DNA of 8,838 nucleotides from Planctomycetota bacterium (GCA_002691835.1 NZJA01000134.1:2210-11047), one strand, 5' to 3'. Shown: positions 1 to 6,654, counted from the stretch's first letter. Numbers and translations: made by a program. The notes: generated by a model from the letters alone, not told the origin.

Positions 1-356
1 ACGGTTTTTCGTGTTCTGTCATTGGCAAATTCACTGAGATAAATCGCACTGGCCAGCCCAATAGGGATCGCGATTAATCCGGATCCCAAAACGATCATCA
101 TCGTTCCCATAAAGAGGGGAATCACGCCGAAGGATCGAGGTTCAATTAATGCATTCCAGCGAGTACCGAAAAGAAAGTCCGTGACGGGGACGACCTGAAA
201 GAATGGGATCGCCTCTCGAATGAGGACAAAAACGATTCCAAAAGTAGTAAAAACAGAGGCCACCGCGCAGAGGAAAAATCCACTGCGCGCGACCTCTTCT
301 ATCCACTTTGATTTCTTTCTAGAACTCTGGAAAGAAACCGTATTCGCTTCTGGCAT
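1..356 (-). CDS. pstC: Phosphate ABC transporter permease PstC (N-terminal part, runs off the window)
   Basis: PstC is one of the two inner-membrane permease subunits of the high-affinity PstSCAB phosphate importer. The ATG lies at 356-354, and about 118 codons are visible before the window edge. After a charged N-terminus (residues 1-25) comes a first membrane segment (about 27-47, rich in F, V, A and I). Next is a periplasmic stretch containing FLFGTRW and FGVIPLFMGT, then a second membrane segment leading into IGLASAIYLSEFA near residues 98-110. That order, ending in the GLxxAIYLSE motif, is characteristic of PstC/PstA-type permeases, and the FLFGTxW segment points to PstC. The gene starts 7 bases after the pstS stop codon. 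An AGAGG Shine-Dalgarno overlaps that stop, so the two are co-transcribed and probably translationally coupled. The permease core and C-terminus lie outside the window. Confidence 0.95.
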   Translation of the reverse strand, partial: MPEANTVSFQSSRKKSKWIEEVARSGFFLCAVASVFTTFGIVFVLIREAIPFFQVVPVTDFLFGTRWNALIEPRSFGVIPLFMGTMMIVLGSGLIAIPIGLASAIYLSEFANDRTRKT

Positions 357-363
357 AAAACCT

Positions 364-1326
364 CTATGGAGCTTTTTCAGCACTTTTTTCAGAATTCGAC
401 ACAAAGGCACTGAAGTCTTTCAGGCTCTGCTCATAGTCAGAATCCGGAAGTGGTACATATCCTACCTCAGAAACGAGTTGGGGAGCATTCTTGAGGTAGA
501 ATTTTACAAACTCCTGAACTTCCTTGCGGACTGCTGCAGCACTGCTGACGTAAATGAAGATCGGTCTGGAAAGGGGCTTGTAAGTGCCGTTATTGATCGT
601 CGTCTCATCAGGAGTGATGGCGCTCTCGCCCTTGTAGCTGACAGGAACAATCTTCAGTTTTTCGGCATTTTCCTTGTAGTAAACGTATCCGAAGAAGGCC
701 AGAGAATCTTTGTCTCCGGAAACTCCTTTGACCAGAACATTGTCATCCTCACTCTGCATGTAATCGGATCTGCAAAGCTGCTCTTCGCCGTTGACGACTT
801 TGGTGAAGTAGTCAAAGGTTCCGCTGTCAGAACCTGGTCCAAACAGCTCAATGTCACGATCGGGCCATCCAGCACGAACCTGACTCCAGTTGCTGACGGC
901 GGATTCCGGGTGCCAGATCTTGTTCAGCTCTTCGACGGTAATGGCATCGACAAAGTCATTGTCGGGGTGGGTGACCACCGAAAGACCGTCGTAGGCCACC
1001 GCAATCTCGATGTAATCGATCCCGTACTCAACGCACTTGGCTTTTTCCTTGTCCTTGATCGGACGGGAGGCGTCATTGATGTCGATTTCGCCGATGGAGA
1101 ACTTTTTGAATCCTCCACCGGTTCCCGAGACACCCACGGGTACATTCATGTTGGGGTGCAGGTTCTGAAACTCCTCGGCAACCGCCATGGTAATGGGGAA
1201 GACAGTGCTGGATCCGTCGACCCTGACGGTTCCAGAAAGTCCGTCATTGGAGCCCCCGCCATCGCTGGTACAACCGGCAAGGAGGAGTGTTGAAAGCAGC
1301 AGGGTTAAAAACTTTTTGTGATTCAT
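364..1326 (-). CDS. pstS: Phosphate-binding lipoprotein PstS
   Basis: This is the periplasmic phosphate receptor of the Pst ABC importer, about 320 residues. The N-terminus is a lipoprotein signal: two lysines, a Leu-rich core and the lipobox LAGC with Cys19 as the lipidation site. A Gly/Ser-rich linker follows. Phosphate-contact motifs of the family are all present: DGSSTVFP (37-44), SGTGGGF (67-73), a DASRP segment (85-89) and FGPGSDSGTF (162-171). I chose the ATG at 1326-1324 because AAAGGA lies about 7 bases upstream and the signal peptide begins there. The longer frame start at 1362 would put a charged extension before the signal and lies inside an RNA hairpin. The ATG at 1332 is too close to the Shine-Dalgarno. 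The gene follows an outer-membrane porin and precedes pstC on the same strand, which fits a phosphate-uptake operon. Expression is presumably induced by phosphate starvation, which is an inference from the family. Confidence 0.97.
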   Translation of the reverse strand: MNHKKFLTLLLSTLLLAGCTSDGGGSNDGLSGTVRVDGSSTVFPITMAVAEEFQNLHPNMNVPVGVSGTGGGFKKFSIGEIDINDASRPIKDKEKAKCVEYGIDYIEIAVAYDGLSVVTHPDNDFVDAITVEELNKIWHPESAVSNWSQVRAGWPDRDIELFGPGSDSGTFDYFTKVVNGEEQLCRSDYMQSEDDNVLVKGVSGDKDSLAFFGYVYYKENAEKLKIVPVSYKGESAITPDETTINNGTYKPLSRPIFIYVSSAAAVRKEVQEFVKFYLKNAPQLVSEVGYVPLPDSDYEQSLKDFSAFVSNSEKSAEKAP

Positions 1327-1346
1327 TTTCATTTCCTTTCTAAGTT

Positions 1347-1363
1347 CTCGGCAAAATGCCAAG
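1347..1363 (-). other. Small RNA hairpin just upstream of pstS
   Basis: Read on the transcribed (minus) strand, CTTGGCA and TGCCGAG form a 7-bp stem with one G-T (G-U) pair around a TTT loop. It ends about 20 bases before the pstS start and just upstream of its Shine-Dalgarno. There is no U-tract, so it is not a standard terminator. It could affect pstS translation or RNA stability, but this is inference. Confidence 0.45.
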
Positions 1364-1369
1364 CGGTGA

Positions 1370-1388
1370 TTTCAGTTGCAAACTGAAA
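1370..1388 (-). other. Intercistronic hairpin between porin and pstS
   Basis: TTTCAGTT, loop GCA, AACTGAAA form a perfect 8-bp inverted repeat 23 bases after the porin stop codon. The stem is AT-rich and no T-run follows it on the minus strand, so strong termination is unlikely. A 3' stabilising or processing hairpin that sets the porin:PstS ratio is a reasonable guess. A protein-binding palindrome is an alternative. Confidence 0.55.
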
Positions 1389-1411
1389 CCTCACAGAAAC
1401 AACAATCTTAA

Positions 1412-2614
1412 TCAGAAATTCACAGCGAAACGGGTGACGAAACTGGTGACGTCATTGCCATAGGCAGAGCCTTCTCCCGGCGATGCATTGGTCAGGTTGA
1501 ACATGATTCGTGAGTTCGGGTTCAGGTACCAGTTGAGACCGACGGTGATCGCTTCCGCCTCTTCACCGGCGGTCATCTCTTCCAGATCGATCTCGGTGAT
1601 ACGCACTGCCAGTTCGAGAGCTCCCGATCCAGCGTCATCCTGATTGTTGGCCGGCTTGACGCGGCTGAAGACTCCTGAGGAAGCCTTGTAGGGGCGACTT
1701 TCACCGGTCAGGAAGTAACTGGCCATCAGGTACCAGGCGGTGGCCTCTGCAGTGTCGAGGGAGGACTGAACCATTTCGGCCTGCAGTGACAGAGGGCCCT
1801 GACTGTAGGCGGCTTCGAATCCCAGCAGGTCGACCTGCTCGCTGGCGATACTGGCGTCCACAATATCTTCACCAAGGCTGGAAAGAGCGTTGGCGTCGTA
1901 GGAGATCGTCGCTCCCGGGTTTTTCCTCGAACTGAAGCCGACTCCCAAATGAAGAACGGTTCCATCCTTTTCATTGATGGGAGCCAGGGTCAGTCGACCG
2001 GTGACTGCCTGCTCGTTGTCTCCCTGAGCATCACCATAGCCGTTGTCGTCCTTGAAAACACCGAGGGCAAAGGAGCTGTCCATGTTTTCGAAGGGGTTCA
2101 TGAAAGCCAGGATTCCGGTGTTCCGGCTCGGGGAGAAGACGTCGGTGAAACTGCGCTCGGCGAAGGTGATGTATTTGCTGCTGATCAAGGTTTCCAGACC
2201 GAACGGCTCGTACTGCTGACCCACACGGATTTTGCTGATGACGCTGGGCATGGAACCCTTGTTGAGGAAGCCCATGTAGAAATCTTTGAAGTCCGCGTCT
2301 CCACCGGAAAAGCCGTATTGGGTCTTGAACTCAATGTTGCCATTGATCAGGACAGAGAGGGCAATTCTGGCGCGGCGCATCCGTACGCCGTCCTCTTCCG
2401 CATCGACTCCGTCTTCTTCAGAAAAGAAACCGGTATCGATCTGCAAACGACCTCCAAGGGAGATCTTGTTTTTGCCGTCTGCGGTAGAGAAGCCGAGTCC
2501 ATTTTTCCAAATGGGGGACATGGCGTCCTGACCGGAGGCAGGCTGCTGAGTGAACAGCAGAGTTGAAGTAACAATCAGCATGAAAACAAAAAGTGATCGA
2601 AGTTGACACGGCAT
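1412..2614 (-). CDS. Porin O/P family outer-membrane protein, probably phosphate-selective
   Basis: This is an outer-membrane beta-barrel of about 400 residues, resembling the phosphate-selective porin O/P (OprO/OprP) family. Residues 1-29 form a Sec signal peptide with hydrophobic core FVFMLIVTSTLLF, cleaved around ASG/QD. The mature start carries a barrel strand (KISLGGRLQIDTGFF) and then an acidic loop with two EEDGV copies. RMRRARIALS and a GQQYEPFGLE segment follow, then ERSFTDVFSPSRNTG; these match the family's RRARL and GQ.k.PFG.E signatures. The rest is alternating amphipathic strands with aromatic girdles, and the protein ends in Phe (TRFAVNF), the usual barrel-assembly signal. The ATG at 2614 has a GGGGGA Shine-Dalgarno about 7 bases upstream. 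It is the first gene of an operon with pstS and pstC, which supports phosphate as substrate. Related porins can carry pyrophosphate, polyphosphate or other anions, so the exact selectivity is inferred. Confidence 0.9.
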   Translation of the reverse strand: MPCQLRSLFVFMLIVTSTLLFTQQPASGQDAMSPIWKNGLGFSTADGKNKISLGGRLQIDTGFFSEEDGVDAEEDGVRMRRARIALSVLINGNIEFKTQYGFSGGDADFKDFYMGFLNKGSMPSVISKIRVGQQYEPFGLETLISSKYITFAERSFTDVFSPSRNTGILAFMNPFENMDSSFALGVFKDDNGYGDAQGDNEQAVTGRLTLAPINEKDGTVLHLGVGFSSRKNPGATISYDANALSSLGEDIVDASIASEQVDLLGFEAAYSQGPLSLQAEMVQSSLDTAEATAWYLMASYFLTGESRPYKASSGVFSRVKPANNQDDAGSGALELAVRITEIDLEEMTAGEEAEAITVGLNWYLNPNSRIMFNLTNASPGEGSAYGNDVTSFVTRFAVNF

Positions 2615-2713
2615 GTCGATTTCCCCCTATTTAGGTGCCTTGCTTTAAAAAATCCTCCAAAAAACGTCCAAGAAATGGTCGTTTGTGAAGATGGATTGAA
2701 GGGTAGGTAAGCG

Positions 2714-2755
2714 ATATAAGGGTTGCGGCTTGATTTGCATAAAGATTTTGTAAAG
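2714..2755 (-). promoter_or_regulatory. Candidate Pho-box-like repeat and -10 for the porin-pstS-pstC operon
   Basis: On the minus strand two adjacent 11-base units, CTTTACAAAAT (2755-2745) and CTTTATGCAAA (2744-2734), agree at 7 of 11 positions. The 11-base spacing and CTxTxA start recall the PhoB-box layout (repeated CTGTCAT-type half-sites), though neither unit is a good consensus match. A possible -10, TTATAT, follows at 2719-2714, 14 bases downstream, which would let the second unit stand in for the -35. It lies about 100 bases before the porin start. A weaker alternative promoter is TTGGAC (2671-2666) with TTTAAA (2649-2644). Both are predictions from eye inspection. Confidence 0.35.
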
Positions 2756-2765
2756 AGGACGGGTT

Positions 2766-2793
2766 GGGCCATTGAGGGCCATTGAGGGCCATT
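2766..2793. repeat. Tandem 10-bp repeat GGGCCATTGA, 2.8 copies
   Basis: GGGCCATTGA occurs at 2766-2775 and 2776-2785, followed by a partial copy GGGCCATT at 2786-2793. The period is about one helical turn. The array sits in the divergent region, 35 bases before the TTG start of the oxidoreductase gene and about 150 bases before the porin start. Each unit contains the self-complementary GGCC, so in RNA neighbouring units could form a GGCC/GGCC stem with an ATTGAG loop. It could be an operator array or simple slippage; its function is unknown. Confidence 0.8.
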
Positions 2794-2828
2794 TTGAGGT
2801 AATCTGGGAGCCTTGAAGGGAAAGAATC

Positions 2829-3944
2829 TTGTTCAAATCTGCAATCCATGAAGATTCCTGGCCGATCTGGATGGCTCCGCTGACCCGTTCGAGGGCTTCC
2901 CAGCCGGGCAATCTTCCGACTGAACTCCATGCGGAGTACTACGCCCAGAGGGCTCACCCCAAAAATGGTGCGGTGGTGATTCTCTCCGAGGCCACTCCGG
3001 TCACGCCCGCTGGGCATGGTTATTTTGCCACCCCCGGTATTCACACTCCGGAGCAGGTGAACGGTTGGAAAAAAGTGACCCAGGCCGTGCACGCTGTGGG
3101 TGGGAAGATTTTTTGCCAGCTGTGGCATGTGGGGAGAGTCAGCCACGTCAGCCTGCAACCGCATGATCAACAGCCCGTCTCGGCAACCGCAGTGAATGGT
3201 GGGGGAAAAACCTACATCGATGCGGATGGAAGACGGGAGGCGGTTTCAGATCCACGAGCTTTGCTGGAGTCAGAAATCCCCGCTGTCGTCGAGGAGTTCC
3301 GGTTGGCAGCGGCGCGTTGCATGGAGGCGGGTTTCGATGGCGTCGAAATTCATGGGGCCAACGGATATCTGCTGGAGCAATTTTTACGTTCAGGCATCAA
3401 CGATCGAACCGACGGGTATGGCGGATCACTCGAAGGAAGAATGAGATTCTCCCTGGAAGTCGCCGAAGCAGTGGTCCGTGAAGTGGGTTCTGACAGAACC
3501 GGCTACCGGATCTCCCCGATTGGCGGAGAGGCGGACGGGCAGCGGCATGATCACAACATGCTGGAGACTTATGGAGCACTCGCAGATCGCCTCGCGGAGA
3601 TGGGAATCGCATTCATCGACGTCGTCGAAAGTTTTTCGGTAGGTGTTCGTGAAGAGGGCCTTGAAGAAATTTGTGCCAAAATCCGCCAAGCTTTTTCCGG
3701 GGGGGACAAGGGACTCTATGTTGCTGGAGGTGGCTACACCCGGGAAACTGCCAGAGAGGCATTGGATTCCGGAAAATGTGATGCCGTCATGTTTGGCCGT
3801 GATTTCATTTCAAACCCGGATCTGCGAAAGCGTTTTCGAGAAGATCTTCCTTTGACACCCTGGAATCGAAGATCTTTCTATCTGGGAGGAGCCGAAGGAT
3901 TGACGGACTGGCCCCTGTTTGAAGAAAGTTCTGAGGTCGATTGA
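2829..3944 (+). CDS. Old Yellow Enzyme family NADH:flavin oxidoreductase (ene-reductase)
   Basis: This FMN-dependent TIM-barrel enzyme of 371 residues probably uses NAD(P)H to reduce activated C=C bonds or nitro compounds in the cytoplasm, like NemA-type ene-reductases. Family motifs are in order: MAPLTRSRA (15-23), AEYYAQRA (35-42), LWHVGR (98-103), VEIHGANGY with the substrate-binding His175/Asn178 and Tyr180, FLRSGINDRTDGYGGS (185-200), the C-terminal FMN phosphate-binding GGGY (300-303) and FGR (322-324), and FYLGGAEG near 350. The start is TTG: an in-frame TGA lies at 2814, the next ATG is inside MAPLTR, and AAGGGA lies about 7 bases upstream. The N-terminus before MAPLTR is a few residues shorter than usual and lacks the customary Asn-Arg pair, reading WPIW instead. 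A few extra residues (HPKNG) follow AQRA. It overlaps the next gene by one base. The natural substrate cannot be read from the sequence. Confidence 0.93.
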   Translation: MFKSAIHEDSWPIWMAPLTRSRASQPGNLPTELHAEYYAQRAHPKNGAVVILSEATPVTPAGHGYFATPGIHTPEQVNGWKKVTQAVHAVGGKIFCQLWHVGRVSHVSLQPHDQQPVSATAVNGGGKTYIDADGRREAVSDPRALLESEIPAVVEEFRLAAARCMEAGFDGVEIHGANGYLLEQFLRSGINDRTDGYGGSLEGRMRFSLEVAEAVVREVGSDRTGYRISPIGGEADGQRHDHNMLETYGALADRLAEMGIAFIDVVESFSVGVREEGLEEICAKIRQAFSGGDKGLYVAGGGYTRETAREALDSGKCDAVMFGRDFISNPDLRKRFREDLPLTPWNRRSFYLGGAEGLTDWPLFEESSEVD

Positions 3945-5056
3945 TGCAGGAGTTTTTTGCCTCTGCTATTAAGAACACTGAAAGTGCTCTCTGTGACGAA
4001 TTGAGAGAGCTGGGCTTTAAAAGTGTTCGCCTGAATCGAGGGGGAATCCCTTTCCGGGGCGATTGGAGTGAGGGTTGGCGTGCGTGTCTGGAGAGTCGAA
4101 TCGCCCAGCGTATATTGGTGCTGATGGGGCGGGGAAGGGCGACGACTGCTGAAGAGCTCTACAGCGAAATTCAGAAAGTCGACTGGGGTCAGCACATGAC
4201 CCCGGAGAAAACTCTGTCGGTTCAGTGCGTGACCGTTGGAAGCCAGTTGAATCACAGCGGATTTGTGGCCCTTCGAGTGAAGGATGCCATCGTCGACCAG
4301 ATTCGGGAGAAATGGGGGGATCGCCCCTCCGTCGACAGGGATGATGCGGACGTCAGGGTGTTTGTCTATCTCGCCAATGACAAACTCAACATCTATCTGG
4401 ATCTGTCCGGCAATCCGCTGCATTTGCGGGGCTACCGGGCGGAATCGGGAGAGGCCCCGCTCAGGGAGAATTTGGCTGCGGCAATTCTGCGAATGTCAGG
4501 CTGGGATCGGCAATCACCATTGATCGATCCCATGTGTGGATCCGGCACCATCGCGATTGAAGCCGCACAGTGGGCTCAAGGCCTTGCACCGGGACTTTCG
4601 CGGCCCAGTTTTGGCTTTCAAAGGTGGGCCAGTTTCGATGCGGATTCGGAATCCCTGCTACGGACGATGAAGGGAGAGTTGCGGAGTACAGCCAGGGGGC
4701 AAAGACCTTCGGTGATCGCCCGTGACGTGGATGGAGAGATTCTGCAGATAGCCAAGGGTAATGCCCGCAAAGCAGGAGTTCGACTCGCCTTCAAGGAGCA
4801 ATCAGTTTTTGATTTGCAAGCCGATGGACCGGTGATGACGGTCGTCTGTAATCCGCCTTATGGGAAACGCCTTGCCTCAAGTCCTGATTTTCTGGATCGG
4901 ATGGGAGGCGTTTTTCGCAAGCTGCGCGGTTGGAGAATCGCTCTTTTGTCGGGGAGCCCAGCGATTGAGGCCGCTATGAAAATCAAGCCCACGTCAAAGA
5001 TTCCGATTCCAAATGGAGATCTCGATTGCTATCTGCTGACCTACGACATGGCGTGA
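3944..5056 (+). CDS. rlmL: THUMP-domain 23S rRNA guanine-N2 methyltransferase, RlmL type
   Basis: This 370-residue protein matches the N-terminal half of E. coli RlmKL, which makes m2G2445 in 23S rRNA using S-adenosylmethionine. Residues 1-40 (FFASAIKNTESALCDELRELG, split here only for description) form the ferredoxin-like N-domain. The THUMP domain covers about 45-155, with VKDAIVDQIREKW and VDRDDADVRVFV. LDLSGNPLHLRGYR leads into the Rossmann methyltransferase, where DPMCGSGT (195-202) is the cofactor-binding motif I and NPPYGKRL (303-310) the catalytic motif IV that binds the target guanine. The RlmK half seen in E. coli is absent, as in many bacteria with stand-alone enzymes of this kind. 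I chose the ATG at 3944, preceded by GAGG at 7 bases, over the TTG just before it. Its A is the last base of the oxidoreductase stop (TGATG), so translation is probably coupled. The exact target base is inferred from homology. Confidence 0.92.
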   Translation: MQEFFASAIKNTESALCDELRELGFKSVRLNRGGIPFRGDWSEGWRACLESRIAQRILVLMGRGRATTAEELYSEIQKVDWGQHMTPEKTLSVQCVTVGSQLNHSGFVALRVKDAIVDQIREKWGDRPSVDRDDADVRVFVYLANDKLNIYLDLSGNPLHLRGYRAESGEAPLRENLAAAILRMSGWDRQSPLIDPMCGSGTIAIEAAQWAQGLAPGLSRPSFGFQRWASFDADSESLLRTMKGELRSTARGQRPSVIARDVDGEILQIAKGNARKAGVRLAFKEQSVFDLQADGPVMTVVCNPPYGKRLASSPDFLDRMGGVFRKLRGWRIALLSGSPAIEAAMKIKPTSKIPIPNGDLDCYLLTYDMA

Positions 5057-5075
5057 CTCGACTTGTTGGAAGGCT

Positions 5076-5909
5076 CTATTTCTTCCGCCAAAGTTTGAGT
5101 GCATCTCTGGCCACTTCCTGAAGATATTTCCTTCCTTTGGCATTCAGTTGATCTAAACCGGGGATTTTCAGTTCCTTGGGTGACCGAGTGAGAGGGCTCT
5201 CTCCAGAAATTGTTGATTCGATGATTAAAAGTGAGAGGTACATCCCGGCAACGCTGGGATGTTCAGCATCTCGAACATACATGTTCAGGCTCGGTTGCCG
5301 ATTTTTGGAAAGAGCCCATGAAAATCCCACCGGTGCGATTTCTACTTTCAGTTTACGGCTGACTTCGAGGTGAGCATTGGCAATCTCTTCCATGGAAATC
5401 CAGTTCAGGCGTTCGTAATCCCAGGCCATGAAGAGGATAGGGCGGGCTCCGCTCTCTCTCACTAGATCAACAAATTTCTTTGAGTAGGTTTTGAAAGAAT
5501 CGATCGTGGTCTCAGGAATATCATCTTGAAGAATCACAATATCGTATTGACCTTTTTTGATCTCCTCGACAGCGGAGGTTTTTTTCCACATCACTTCCAG
5601 GGAGGCTCCTCCGCGTGTAACGGATTTTGTTTCATATCCGAGAGGGGGAGACATCGCTTCAGAAAGCATTTTCAGGTGTTGGTCCAGTCCACCCCGCCAA
5701 AATGTAAAGCTGTTACCGATGAACAAGATTTTCTTTGTGGCGGTCTTTTCCGGTTTTGAAATCGGTTTGGGAAGGGGTTCCTTCGGGGGGTCTTGCGATT
5801 TTACTTGGGCGAAAAGACCAGCAGGTATGATCAGGGCCAGAAACAGGGAGAGATGCAGAGGTCTCATTACCAAGGGTTTCAATGCTTGGGAAGCCGGAGA
5901 GCCGCTCAT
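5076..5909 (-). CDS. Exported SGNH/GDSL-like hydrolase
   Basis: This is a predicted secreted esterase/lipase-fold protein of 277 residues. The catalytic blocks are visible. FIGNSFTF has the nucleophile Ser67 in block I, RGGAS (99-103) gives the oxyanion glycine of block II, VILQDD (125-130) sits where block III is expected, and DAEHPS gives Asp214 and His217 of block V. The Asn of block III is not obvious, as in DUF4886-like relatives. A signal peptide (about residues 16-34, HLSLFLALIIPAGLFA) is followed by a Pro/Lys-rich linker (KEPLPKPISKPEK). I chose the ATG at 5909 because AGAGGA lies 6 bases upstream. This gives a rather long n-region before Met15, and Met15 (5867) would give a textbook signal but has no Shine-Dalgarno. 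It converges on rlmL with a 19-base gap and no clear terminator. The substrate is unknown; acetyl or other ester groups on polysaccharides are possible. Confidence 0.78.
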   Translation of the reverse strand: MSGSPASQALKPLVMRPLHLSLFLALIIPAGLFAQVKSQDPPKEPLPKPISKPEKTATKKILFIGNSFTFWRGGLDQHLKMLSEAMSPPLGYETKSVTRGGASLEVMWKKTSAVEEIKKGQYDIVILQDDIPETTIDSFKTYSKKFVDLVRESGARPILFMAWDYERLNWISMEEIANAHLEVSRKLKVEIAPVGFSWALSKNRQPSLNMYVRDAEHPSVAGMYLSLLIIESTISGESPLTRSPKELKIPGLDQLNAKGRKYLQEVARDALKLWRKK

Positions 5910-6078
5910 GGAATTCCTCTTATCTTTGGGGTGTGTAGAATAGTAGACCTTCACAACGCAATTTAAGGTCGGAATCGTGGACACTCGACCCCGAAGAACA
6001 GGTAAATCTTAAAATGAACCCGATAATGGACTCTATTGTCCTGAAGTGTTCAGTGAACATGCCCCGATTGGAGCACAA

Positions 6079-6585
6079 ATGCCAAAGATACATAACTTGG
6101 AGAGATCGCTCACCTTGCCCACCGATCTCGATAATGCTTGGGAGTTCATCAGTACCCCCAAAAACCTCGATGCCATCACCCCGGATGACATGTCTTTCTC
6201 GATTCTGACGGATGTTCCCGAAGTCATGTACGAAGGCCTTCTCATTGAATACCGAGTAGGGATTCCTGTGATCGGTTCGCAGTGTTGGCTAACAGAGATC
6301 AAGCACATCAAAGATCGCCATTCATTTGTCGATGAACAACGGATTGGTCCTTACAGCCTTTGGTATCACTACCATGAGATCACTGAAGTCGATGGGGGAG
6401 TTCATTTCTTCGATCGCGTAACTTACACGCTGCCATTTGGTCCATTGGGATCGATCGCTCATGCTGTTTATGTGAAATCAGAACTGGCGCGAATCTTTGA
6501 CTATCGAAAAGAAGCGATGACTCGAATCTTTGGCGAAGTTCCAAATGAAAAGGAAGTTCAGGAATCAGGTTCTACCGGTTCCTGA
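6079..6585 (+). CDS. SRPBCC-fold (START-like) ligand-binding protein
   Basis: This is a 168-residue soluble protein without signal peptide or membrane segment. It resembles the polyketide cyclase/START-like SRPBCC families often annotated as 'SRPBCC family protein' or 'CoxG-like'. Recognisable parts are LERSLTLPTDLDNAWEFIS at the N-terminus (first strand and helix), PKNLDAITPDDMSFSIL, the EGLLIEYRV strand and WLTEIKHIK. FVDEQRIGPYSLWYHYHE is a very typical segment for this subgroup, and a long C-terminal helix (ARIFDYRKEAMTRIF) closes the hydrophobic cavity. The ligand is unknown; no catalytic set can be read. I chose the ATG at 6079 because TTGGAG lies 5 bases upstream. A GTG at 6046 would add 11 residues that do not fit the fold and has no ribosome site. 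The gene is divergent from the hydrolase and ends before a strong terminator, so it appears monocistronic. Confidence 0.82.
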   Translation: MPKIHNLERSLTLPTDLDNAWEFISTPKNLDAITPDDMSFSILTDVPEVMYEGLLIEYRVGIPVIGSQCWLTEIKHIKDRHSFVDEQRIGPYSLWYHYHEITEVDGGVHFFDRVTYTLPFGPLGSIAHAVYVKSELARIFDYRKEAMTRIFGEVPNEKEVQESGSTGS

Positions 6586-6600
6586 AATCTGGCAGATCTG

Positions 6601-6638
6601 AAAAAGGCCCCGTCGGTTAGATCCGACGGGGCCTTTTT
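6601..6638. terminator. Strong bidirectional intrinsic terminator
   Basis: An 11-bp perfect GC-rich stem (GGCCCCGTCGG / CCGACGGGGCC) with loop TTAGAT is flanked by AAAAA on the left and TTTTTTT on the right, so the full inverted repeat is 16 bp. It lies 15 bases after the SRPBCC stop and 16 bases after the stop of the opposing gene. The T-run is 7 bases in the plus direction and 5 in the minus direction, so it can end transcription of both converging genes. Confidence 0.96.
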
Positions 6639-6654
6639 TTCTGCTCAGGAGAGT

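Noticed and set aside
220..1293. Long plus-strand open frame opposite pstS (357 codons)
   Set aside because: It is antisense to a clearly recognisable pstS, has no family resemblance, and runs through the pstS/pstC junction.
1949..2566. Plus-strand open frame opposite the porin (205 codons)
   Set aside because: It is a shadow of the porin's codon pattern, with no plausible domain or ribosome site.
2653..2657. Strong GGAGG on the minus strand in the porin leader, suggesting a leader peptide
   Set aside because: No start codon follows at a usable distance; the porin has its own GGGGGA site closer to the ATG.
2631..3170. Minus-strand open frame across the divergent region and the oxidoreductase start
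   Set aside because: It overlaps a canonical enzyme on the other strand and translates the tandem repeat into low-information sequence; no recognisable family.
3878..4423. Minus-strand open frame opposite the oxidoreductase/rlmL junction
   Set aside because: It is antisense to two well-supported genes, with no motif.
5068..5086. GGAAG ... CTTCC inverted repeat between rlmL and the hydrolase as a terminator
   Set aside because: There are only five pairs, no T-run follows on either side, and it extends into the hydrolase coding end.
6022..6027. GATAAT as a -10 for the SRPBCC gene
   Set aside because: No acceptable -35 lies 15-19 bases upstream, so a promoter cannot be supported.
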